Shown here: piece by piece, positions 27,426 to 34,619 of the stretch
How positions within the stretch are numbered: position 1 is the stretch's first letter
How the letters are laid out: every line of letters begins with the position of its first letter
NCBI GenBank assembly: GCA_963757335.1
Contig: CAVWRJ010000024.1
Location: forward strand, 723,923-787,922
DNA from: DASQPA01 sp963757335
GTDB taxonomy: Bacteria > Acidobacteriota > Thermoanaerobaculia > Multivoradales > UBA5704
Length of the DNA stretch: 64,000 nt
Direction of reading: 5' to 3'
Program-made: the position numbers and the translations under genes
Notes under the pieces: model-generated
Seen by the model: only the letters and a program-made list of their open reading frames with translations
What the model was told of the DNA's origin: nothing
The model's database searches: none

Positions 27426-27517
27426 GCACGACCCTCCCTACCGGAAGCATCGCCCATGGCTCACCAGGTCGTAAGACTTGGTGTCGCCTTAGCTCAAGTC
27501 TGGCGTGGCGCTCTACA

Positions 27518-27773
27518 CGCGTTCCTCGAAGTCGGCGCCACCGCCCATCGAGTGCACCAGATAATAGGCGGCGTCCATGCCGGCGAGAGCGGCGCCCAGC
27601 GAGCGGGGCGCCAGCAGGTCGTCCTCCGCCACCTCCACCCGCGCCGCCCAGGCCCGCCCCTCGATCCGCCGCCCGTCCCGCACCAGAACCCGCACCGCAT
27701 GGCCGCGCTCCAAAAGGCGCGGCACCAGCCGGCCGCCGACATAGCCCGTGGCGCCGGTGACGAGAACTCTCAT
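27518..27773 (-). pseudogene. 5' part of the IS-interrupted SDR oxidoreductase
   Basis: Codons 1-85 of the split gene: MRVLVTGATGYVGGRLVPRL (Rossmann fold with TGxxGxxG), ARVEVAEDDLL, AAYYLVHSMGGGADFEERV. The reading frame continues exactly at 25159 on the other side of the IS as ...EERDRRAAST. It keeps its own ATG, so a short fragment may still be made. Confidence 0.88.
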
Positions 27774-27819
27774 CCTGCCATCATGTCACTTCGTATTGAG
27801 GAGCGAGTAGTTAGAAACG

Positions 27820-27851
27820 CGGGTCCGGAGGGCGAGCGCCCTCCGGACCCG
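27820..27851 (-). terminator. terminator of the five-gene operon
   Basis: A perfect 15-bp inverted repeat (CGGGTCCGGAGGGCG and its complement) around a 2-base centre, starting 12 bases beyond the stop of the 1,210-residue gene. On the minus strand it is followed by GTTTCTAAC, a weak T tract. It also separates the operon from the SDR gene start. Confidence 0.7.
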
Positions 27852-27862
27852 GGAAGCGAAGA

Positions 27863-30800
27863 TCAGGCGGCGAGGGCCGGCTGTGGGAGGGTTTCGGCGC
27901 TGCCCAGGAGGCGGGCATTGGCCGCGTCGAGCTTCGCGCCGAAGGTCGCTGCGAGCTGCAGGGCGGCGATCGTGGGATAGGTGAGGACGACCGTTACGAT
28001 CAATCCTCCGGCGGTGAAGATGACCAGCTCACCCCAGATCTCGAGCGGCCTCAGGAAGCGGAAGAGCTGGGGGGCGAGACAGGTGAAAATGTTGAGGGTG
28101 GTCTGGACCGCGCTGGGACCACCCATCACGGCGACCGTGATCACCAGGGCGAGCCGGCCGGCACCCCAGAGGGAGTTGATGATGTCCGGTACGGGCGACG
28201 GTACGCTCGCCAGGGCGAAGACCGCTCCCAGGCCCGGTCCGAGGCAGCCGTTCAAGAGCCAGGTGAGGTTGCCGAGCCCCTGCGCGTCGGTGCAGGAGAA
28301 GCCGCCGGCGTCGGCCCGGATGATCCACGGGGTAGAGAAAAAGACGTTCAAGAAGCCGCTCGCCACGAGCAGGATGCCGAGCTTCGCGGGGACCTTGGCG
28401 ATCAAGCCGATGAGGATGGCGGCGGTATCGAACCAGATCCGGAGGAGCCAGATCACCGCGGACAGGCAGCCGAAGATGCCCGCCACCCATTTGCGCCACT
28501 CCTCGGCCGCCGCCGCCTCCTGAGCGGAGAGAGTGCGCCGGGCGGGTGCGATACCGCTCTGCTCGGCGAGCCACTGGGCGGTGAACTGGTCGGTGAAAAG
28601 GCTCAAGGCTCCGCTGTCCGGGAAGGGCGCCACGCCGGTGACGATCTTGTAGAGGATGGTCGCCGGAATGGCGACGATCAGCGAGAAGAGCTGCATCGGC
28701 CGGAAGGAGAGGGTTTTCCCCGTGATCAGCTTGTAGAGCTGCGAGACGAAGGGGATCTCCCACTCCTCGGTGAGCAGATCCTTGACCGCGCCGATGATGT
28801 CGATCACCAGGTCCAAAATGGTGAGCACCACCCCCTTGGCCGCCGCGATGCCGAAGAGCGCGATGCCCTCCATGATCTTGATCGTGCCCGAGTAGACGAG
28901 GGTGAGGGCGTTGTTGGGCTCGCTCCCGATCTGGTTGAAGTAGCCCATCGCCTCGTTGAAGGCGGTGACGCCGTCCCCGAACTGGAAGTTGTTGGCGAGC
29001 GCGGTCAGCTCCGCGATGATTTTGTCGAGCGAGGAGTCCACCCGCGCCAGCGCCGGCGAGCTGACGTCCCCCTTCTGGTAGTTGTCCTCGAAGGCGTTCT
29101 GGAGGACGTTGTGGCCGGCGCTCGAGTCGAGGGCCGGCTGGGGGACATCGTTCTCCTGGTTGACCTGCTGCAGATCGCTCTGACCGTTGATCGTCTTCAG
29201 ATATTCGTCGACCGAGGTCTTGATCCGATCGGTCATGCTGTCGAAACCCGCGTCCACCATGTTGCGGACCGACTTGACGCCGAGGATCAGATATTCGAGC
29301 GACTGGGTCAGAGTGTGCTCGACGGCGTCGGCCGTGCGCTGGATGTCCTTCCAGTGGAAGAGAAAGGCGAGCCACTCCCAGAGCTGCTTGAAGAAGACCT
29401 TGATCTTGTTCCAGATCCCCTCGACGATGTCGAAGGCCTGCTGGAAGAACTCGACCACCTTGTCGACGAGCTGGAGGACGCCGTCGACGAGAAATTCGAA
29501 GACCACCCGGATCTTCTCTACCAGCTTGGTGATCGGGTTGATGATCGTCGTCACGACGAACTGCTGGATCGCGCCGAGGATCTTGGAAACCCCGGTCTTG
29601 ATCGAGTTCCAGATGTCGCCCCAGTCGACGCCGAGGAACCCCTGGGCCGCGGCGACGCTGTCGAGCCGGGCGACGTGCTCCGCCGCCTCCTCGCGGGTCA
29701 TCACCTTGTGGCGCGGGAAGCCGTCTCTGAAGTCGACCGCCCAGTGCTGCTCCTGGACCCTGGTGGGATCGATCCGATAGCCGGGGCCAGGCCGGTCGGC
29801 GAGACCGCCGCGGAGCACCTGGAGCCGCCTTTTATCGCCGGTCAGGCGGGTCCGGAAGGCCGCCGAGGGGGGCGGCGGGCCGCCGAGCGACATCGCGCTG
29901 TTGGCGATGCCCGCGAGGCTCTGGGCGTTCTCCTGGGTGCGGTCGCTCCCGGAGAGGAGATAGTTGCCGGCCAAGTCCTTGGCCTCCCAGACCTGCTCCT
30001 GTTTCACTCCGTAGAGCTGCTTCTGGAGCACCGCGTTGGGCTGCACCTCGACCCCTTTGCCCTCGGTCGTGAAATTGGTGTAGATGAAGAGGGTGGGGGA
30101 GGAGAGGCTCTGGGTGGCGACGTTCACCGTCACCATGCCGGCGGGGTTCGAGAGGAGGGTGATGGTCCGGAACTCGCTCGCGATGTAATAGCTGCCGTTG
30201 ATGTTGAGCGACACCAAGTTCGAGGCCTTGATCTTGACCTCGGCGTTGGGCTGCGCCAAGCCCTGATAATCGATCACCAGGATCTCGACGCTGTGGGCGG
30301 GGACCGGCGTCATCTCGGCCGCCTGCTGGAGGAGGATCTCGGCGTTGTACCACTGGGTGGTGTTGGGGTCCTGCCAGAAGCGGTAGAGGCGGTTGTCGTG
30401 GGTGACGCTGTAGGCCTCGGAGTAGCCGGCGGCGTTTCTGCCGACGGTGAAGATCGAGTTGGGGACCGGGTTGCCGAGCGGGAAGACGCTCGCCCAGGTG
30501 GTGGACGTGCCGGTTCCCATCTGGCGGGTGTGGTAGAGCAGGTCGTCGGCGCCGATGGCGAAGACCTCCAGGTGCCCCTTGGCGTCGATCACGGCGTGGA
30601 GCTCGACGAGCTCGGTCGTCTTGTCGATCGACTTCCAGTCGTCCCACTCGATCCCCTGTCCGCTCGAATATTTCTTCTGCCGCTTCACCCAGAGGTTCTT
30701 CGCGGTGTCGATGGCGAAGATGTTGAGCAGGTTTTCGGCGTCCTGGACGACGGCGATGTCGATCACCTTGATGAAGCCCAGGTTGACGAAGTAGCTGAAC

Positions 30801-31495
30801 TGGCTGCTGCTCTCGGCGAAGTGCACGTAGTCGTCGAAGCCGATGGCGTAGAGCGCCGTCTGCACCGGGTTGTTGGCGCACATGGCGAGGTGCTTCGCCT
30901 TGGCGTTTTCCGTGCTCCCCTTCTCTTTCTTGATCGGTACCCAGTCCTGGCCCGCCCAGGCGCCGTTCGGCTTCAGGAAGTTGTTGCCCACCACGTCGTC
31001 TTCCAGGATGACGTTGGCGTAGACGTTGTCGAAGTTCTTGGTGGCGAGGAACTGCTTGATCGTCTTCGTCGCCTTGGGCGGCTGGTCGACCTTCTGGGTG
31101 TACTTGGCAGTCACCGGGTCGTACTTCGAAAGGGTGAGCCGGTTGCCGTCGTCGAGGCCCATCAGGCTCGGGTTGTTGGAGTCGCCGCCGGCGGGGACGT
31201 AGGGGGAGAGCTGGCGTGCGGTGATCCGCAGCGGCTCCTCGATCCAGCCGTGCTCGGATTTCGTCTGCTGGCGGATACGGGCGACCTTGTTCGCGGTGCC
31301 GACCGAGTAGAGGTCGAGGTTCCCCTCCTTGTTGAGGAAGGTCGAGATGTCGGCGCCGCCCGAGACCGAGCGGATGATCTCGAAGGACTCCATGAACTTG
31401 GTGCTGACGATCAGGTTGGCCGGCCCGAAGTCCTGGACCAGGGCGGTCTTCCAGATCGGGTCGTCGTTCTGCGCTGTGGCGGTCGTCGTGACCAT
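27863..31495 (-). CDS. large propeller-like/hydrophobic protein, fifth gene of an unassigned operon
   Basis: 1,210 residues, intact, function unknown. Residues 1-395 hold repeats like HLEVFAIGADDLLYHTRQM and SEAYSVTHDNRLYRFWQD, typical of PLL/tectonin-type lectin propellers. About 400-500 is an Ig-like beta domain. About 625-760 has long amphipathic helices and the motif LAFLFHWKDIQRT. From about 880 on there are several membrane-like segments (for example LFSLIVAIPATILYKIV, AAILIGLIAKVPAKLGILLV, LVIFTAGGLIVTVVLTYP). There is no signal peptide. AAGGAG lies before the ATG; 29 bases separate it from the previous gene. From memory, similar FLFxWxDIxRT stretches occur in uncharacterised fungal and actinobacterial proteins. 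A membrane-inserting surface or toxin-like role is speculation. Confidence 0.7.
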   Translation of the reverse strand: MVTTTATAQNDDPIWKTALVQDFGPANLIVSTKFMESFEIIRSVSGGADISTFLNKEGNLDLYSVGTANKVARIRQQTKSEHGWIEEPLRITARQLSPYVPAGGDSNNPSLMGLDDGNRLTLSKYDPVTAKYTQKVDQPPKATKTIKQFLATKNFDNVYANVILEDDVVGNNFLKPNGAWAGQDWVPIKKEKGSTENAKAKHLAMCANNPVQTALYAIGFDDYVHFAESSSQFSYFVNLGFIKVIDIAVVQDAENLLNIFAIDTAKNLWVKRQKKYSSGQGIEWDDWKSIDKTTELVELHAVIDAKGHLEVFAIGADDLLYHTRQMGTGTSTTWASVFPLGNPVPNSIFTVGRNAAGYSEAYSVTHDNRLYRFWQDPNTTQWYNAEILLQQAAEMTPVPAHSVEILVIDYQGLAQPNAEVKIKASNLVSLNINGSYYIASEFRTITLLSNPAGMVTVNVATQSLSSPTLFIYTNFTTEGKGVEVQPNAVLQKQLYGVKQEQVWEAKDLAGNYLLSGSDRTQENAQSLAGIANSAMSLGGPPPPSAAFRTRLTGDKRRLQVLRGGLADRPGPGYRIDPTRVQEQHWAVDFRDGFPRHKVMTREEAAEHVARLDSVAAAQGFLGVDWGDIWNSIKTGVSKILGAIQQFVVTTIINPITKLVEKIRVVFEFLVDGVLQLVDKVVEFFQQAFDIVEGIWNKIKVFFKQLWEWLAFLFHWKDIQRTADAVEHTLTQSLEYLILGVKSVRNMVDAGFDSMTDRIKTSVDEYLKTINGQSDLQQVNQENDVPQPALDSSAGHNVLQNAFEDNYQKGDVSSPALARVDSSLDKIIAELTALANNFQFGDGVTAFNEAMGYFNQIGSEPNNALTLVYSGTIKIMEGIALFGIAAAKGVVLTILDLVIDIIGAVKDLLTEEWEIPFVSQLYKLITGKTLSFRPMQLFSLIVAIPATILYKIVTGVAPFPDSGALSLFTDQFTAQWLAEQSGIAPARRTLSAQEAAAAEEWRKWVAGIFGCLSAVIWLLRIWFDTAAILIGLIAKVPAKLGILLVASGFLNVFFSTPWIIRADAGGFSCTDAQGLGNLTWLLNGCLGPGLGAVFALASVPSPVPDIINSLWGAGRLALVITVAVMGGPSAVQTTLNIFTCLAPQLFRFLRPLEIWGELVIFTAGGLIVTVVLTYPTIAALQLAATFGAKLDAANARLLGSAETLPQPALAA

Positions 31496-31524
31496 AGAGG
31501 GTCTCCTTGTTTATGGCTTCCGGT

Positions 31525-32382
31525 TTAGGGGAGTTGGTGGGTGGAGCGGAGGGCCTGCAGGGCGGGGCAGGTCCAGTAGGTTTTGCCGCGGAGCGAGCCG
31601 CAGATCGGGCGCCAGGCGAACGTCCGGTCCAGGGCGCCGGCGGCGAATTCGTTTTGAGCCCAGGGCTGGGAAGCGGCCAGGGCACGGGTTTCGGCCAGCT
31701 CGGCGACGCCGGCCACGACCGCGCGGTCGAGAGCGCGGACGAATTCCTGCGGGTGTGGGTACCAGGGGATGAGCGCTCGCGACTGCCAATCGATCGCTCC
31801 CGCCCAGCGCACGCCGGCCGCGACCGTCCGGCAGGCGGCGGCATAGCCCGGGTGGTCGTCGTACCCCGCGGCCTTGAGGAAGGTGGCGACGTTGGTGTTG
31901 ACGCAGGCGTCCACGGGGTTGGGGCGAGCCTTGCGGTCGAGCCAGGTGCGGTAGCACCCCGGCCGTACCCAGACCGGCTCGGACTCCGGCCGGTAGTGGA
32001 CCCGGAAAGGCTCCAGCACCGCTACCAGCTGGGAGGCAGAGGCGCGGTCCATCCGGCTGTGCGCGAGGAGGAGCGCGGCATAGAGGGCGGTGTCGTCGGC
32101 ATCGGCGGCGAGCCTGACGCCCATCCAGGCCGGCTCCCGGCCGGGGGGATAGAAGTGGAAGCCTCCCGAAGTCCCGCGGCAGCTCTCCAGAAAGTCGAGG
32201 CCGCGCTCGATCTCCGGCCCGGCCGCCGCGGACATCCCCGCCAACTCGTGGAGGACGAGGGCGGTGACGAAGCCGTTCTCGTCGCCTTCGATGACCTCGC
32301 CGTGGTGGTGGACGGTCGAGAGGAAGGCGCCGCTCGTCGCCTGGGCGGGGAGGGTGAGCGCAGGCGTCTCGACGGCGTTCAT
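31525..32382 (-). CDS. alpha/alpha-toroid-like protein with DxDDTA motif, fourth gene of the operon
   Basis: 285 residues. D94-A-D-D-T-A99 (RLAADADDTALYAALLL) is the protonating motif of class II terpene cyclases (squalene-hopene and copalyl diphosphate type). The Gly/aromatic pattern GGFHFYPPG and the helix pairs (YRTWLDRK, NPVDACVNTNVATFLKAAG) fit a prenyltransferase/squalene-oxidase-repeat toroid. It is much shorter than a full cyclase (600 or more residues), so it would be a single toroid domain. The ATG overlaps the stop of the preceding gene (ATGA), so both are translated together. Cyclase activity is inferred from one motif only. Confidence 0.6.
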   Translation of the reverse strand: MNAVETPALTLPAQATSGAFLSTVHHHGEVIEGDENGFVTALVLHELAGMSAAAGPEIERGLDFLESCRGTSGGFHFYPPGREPAWMGVRLAADADDTALYAALLLAHSRMDRASASQLVAVLEPFRVHYRPESEPVWVRPGCYRTWLDRKARPNPVDACVNTNVATFLKAAGYDDHPGYAAACRTVAAGVRWAGAIDWQSRALIPWYPHPQEFVRALDRAVVAGVAELAETRALAASQPWAQNEFAAGALDRTFAWRPICGSLRGKTYWTCPALQALRSTHQLP

Positions 32383-33410
32383 GCCACCCCCTCGTGAGGC
32401 TCCGATGGGAGGGGCGGCGTCAGGCCGAAGCTCAGGGCGAGCGGCCCCTGGGCGGGCGCCACGATACCGAACATCCCGTGGTGGGTCTTGGCGCCGCGGC
32501 GCTCGGCGAGCGGGCGGCTGATCCGCTCGTAGAGCGGCAGCTCCCAGCCGTGAGCGGTGGCGAGGCGGAGAATGGCGGCGCGGATCCGTCCGTCGCCGCC
32601 GAAGAGCGAGTTGGCGAAGGTGTAGAGGGTGAACGCCTCGGCCTCGCCGTTCCGGCCTTCGGCAGGGCATAGCTCCAGCCGAAGTCCTGGCAGGGGAGGT
32701 CCCGGTGGAGAGTGCGGCCGTAAGCCTCCTGGAGGAGGCTCGAGCACCTCCGGCGCGCGCGCCGCCAGGCCGACCCGGGACATCGCCGTGGCGATCTCCC
32801 CGGGCTTCAGCCCGGAAGAGCTGTAGTAGAGCTCCAGCCGGCCGGCCTGGTGGCCGACCATGGAGAGCTGCACCGTGCGGTGGGGGAGGACGGGGGGAGC
32901 CCCGACCTGCCGGCTCTCCCAGGCGTCCGCCAGGTGACAGGCCGCGGGGGGAACCTCGGCGTAGAGCTTGTAGGACGCCGCCGCGAGCCGATGCCGGCCG
33001 GCCAGCCAGGCGCCATACTTGAGCGTGCCCTCCGCCTGGACCGCGCGGAGGAGGCGTTCGAGCTCCGGGTCGAGCCCCGCTTCCGGGGAGGCGAGTTGCC
33101 GGTAGAGCCCCTGGGCGAGGCTCAGCCGGTCCCGCCGGGGGACCTCGGGGCCGGCCACCTCGGCGGTGTAGCGAAAGGAGGGATCTCCCGCGGCTCCGGC
33201 GGCTCCGGCGGCGAAGGCGATCTCGACGGGGAAGCCGGTGCGGGCGAGGGTGCTGCCGCTCCAGGCGGCGTCGCCTGCCGGATTCGCGGCGAGGCCGCGG
33301 AGAATCCGGTCCAGAGATTCCTCTACCCCCTGGATGATGCCGAGCTCGGCGGCGAGCCCGAGAGCCCGGTCGAGGGCGGGGTGGAACCGCGATGCCGTGA
33401 GGGTCGCCAT
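32379..33410 (-). CDS. unknown protein with strand-helix repeats (possible ABBA-type barrel), third gene of the operon
   Basis: 343 residues, no recognised family. Several segments repeat a strand followed by helices: ASYKLYAEVPPAACHLADAW, RLELYYSSSGLKPGEIATAM and a final LALSFGLTPP. This layout, and KLY-type strands, are compatible with the barrel of ABBA aromatic prenyltransferases, which would fit the DxDDTA gene next to it, but this is a weak guess. It starts three bases after the stop of the second gene and overlaps the fourth by four bases. No signal peptide. Two Ala/Gly-rich loops (FAAGAAGAAGD; a Pro-rich stretch near 240) look unstructured. Confidence 0.55.
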   Translation of the reverse strand: MATLTASRFHPALDRALGLAAELGIIQGVEESLDRILRGLAANPAGDAAWSGSTLARTGFPVEIAFAAGAAGAAGDPSFRYTAEVAGPEVPRRDRLSLAQGLYRQLASPEAGLDPELERLLRAVQAEGTLKYGAWLAGRHRLAAASYKLYAEVPPAACHLADAWESRQVGAPPVLPHRTVQLSMVGHQAGRLELYYSSSGLKPGEIATAMSRVGLAARAPEVLEPPPGGLRPHSPPGPPLPGLRLELCPAEGRNGEAEAFTLYTFANSLFGGDGRIRAAILRLATAHGWELPLYERISRPLAERRGAKTHHGMFGIVAPAQGPLALSFGLTPPLPSEPHEGVA

Positions 33411-33412
33411 GG

Positions 33413-34567
33413 TCAGACCTCGGAGGGGAGGGTCAGGACGGGGGCGTAGCCGGTCCGCTGGGGGGTCTCGATCGACCCTCCGGCGCGCGGGTAGTAGACC
33501 GCCTGCCAGCGGTAGTCGGTCTGGGGGCCGACGTAGCTCCAGTACCAGGGCGGGGTACCCTTCTCGAAGACGTGCTCGCCCAGGTTCGTCCTCTTCCCCT
33601 TGGCGCCCGCGGTCCAGAGCGAGGCGAGCACGGTGGCGTAGAGGTCCCAGTGGACCATGCCGGCGGTCACCTCGACCGATTGCACGCCGGGGGTGTCGCC
33701 GACCGGAATCTGCTTGATCGTCGTCTCGGTGAGCGGAATGGGCACCTGTTTGCCGCTCAGCATCACCACCGTGCCGCTGTAGCGCACCCGGGCGAGGGTG
33801 GGGTCGACGGCGAGGAAAGTCCATTCCAGGGTGGGACTGGCGGCGTCGAGGATGGCCCGGTACTGTGGGCTCGCCATCTTCCAGCCCGCCCCGTCCTCGA
33901 CGTTCTCGTACTGGAGCTGGATGGTGTGGACCGTGGGGGCCGGACCGGTGAGACCGACCGACACGAAGGCGGCCGGGCAGGGGGCGAACGGGTAGGGCAG
34001 GGGGTTGAGCATCGCCGAGGTGGCGAGGCCGGCCTGCAGGTAGCTCCCCTCGGCCACGCTGTAGCGGAGGTCGTAGATCAGGGGCTCGTCGGGCGGGTAG
34101 TCGAGGCCGGCGAAGAGCACCCAGAAAGACTGCTCGCGGGTGAGCCGGAAGGAGCGCGGCTCGCCCGCGAACAGATAGGAGATCTCGATCGTCGAGACGG
34201 TCTCGAAGTCGCTGACCGACGCGGCGAAGACCCGGACGCCGAGCTCGACATCGTCGCCATCTTTTGGGACGAGGGCGGCGAGGGCGCCGGGATGGAGGGT
34301 CGTGCTCGGCACGAGAGGTTGAAGGGGGAGGGGGACCGCTCCCTTCGCGGCGCAGAACAGCACGCCGGAAAAGAAAGCGGCCCCCGTGGCACCGTTGGGG
34401 ACTTCGAGAGTCCAGCGATAAGCAGGGTGGGCCGCATCCAGGGTCACCGCCCGGTACTGGCGATGGCCGGTCTCCCGGTCCTCGTAGGCGAGGCGGAGCC
34501 GAGCCTGCCAGCCGGCCGCGGCCGGGGCTTCTGGTGACCATCGGATGTCGTAGCTGAGCGTCGTCAT
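33413..34567 (-). CDS. all-beta protein, paralogue of the first gene, second gene of the operon
   Basis: 384 residues, predicted all-beta, no signal peptide. Its last 130 residues match the end of the first operon gene: VRYSGTVVMLSGKQVPIP against IEYNGVLVMSDGKQRPVS, and KRTNLGEHVFEKG...YRWQAVYYPRAGG against KRTNIGSLQFMKPE...YYYQATYYHKTG. Internal strands of the form TIEISYLFAGEPRSFRLT suggest several tandem beta-sandwich modules. AGGAGA precedes the ATG. A structural or binding role (stacked Ig-like modules) is inferred. Confidence 0.6.
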   Translation of the reverse strand: MTTLSYDIRWSPEAPAAAGWQARLRLAYEDRETGHRQYRAVTLDAAHPAYRWTLEVPNGATGAAFFSGVLFCAAKGAVPLPLQPLVPSTTLHPGALAALVPKDGDDVELGVRVFAASVSDFETVSTIEISYLFAGEPRSFRLTREQSFWVLFAGLDYPPDEPLIYDLRYSVAEGSYLQAGLATSAMLNPLPYPFAPCPAAFVSVGLTGPAPTVHTIQLQYENVEDGAGWKMASPQYRAILDAASPTLEWTFLAVDPTLARVRYSGTVVMLSGKQVPIPLTETTIKQIPVGDTPGVQSVEVTAGMVHWDLYATVLASLWTAGAKGKRTNLGEHVFEKGTPPWYWSYVGPQTDYRWQAVYYPRAGGSIETPQRTGYAPVLTLPSEV

Positions 34568-34619
34568 CGCTTTGTCTCCTGTCGTCCCGCGTAAAAATCG
34601 TGGAAGGCCTGGAACCCGC

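Larger units (their letters stand above)
25165..27517 (-). mobile_element. IS21-family insertion sequence, complete
   Basis: 2,353 bp. It begins TGT at 25165 and ends ACA at 27517, flanked by a 5-bp direct duplication CGCGT (25160-25164 and 27518-27522). Ends are inverted relatives of about 39 bp, including a perfect 16-bp inverted pair GAGCTAAGGCGACACC at 25188-25203 and 27480-27495. The left end also has two direct copies of GCGACACCTAC (25171, 25196), as IS21 ends usually carry multiple binding sites. It carries istA and istB on the minus strand, both intact. Removal with one target copy restores the host gene in frame, so the insertion is recent. Confidence 0.95.

Noticed and set aside
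29111..31528. Long plus-strand open frame (805 codons)
   Set aside because: Antisense shadow of the 1,210-residue gene; sequence is Asp/Val/Gly/Leu-biased without domains.
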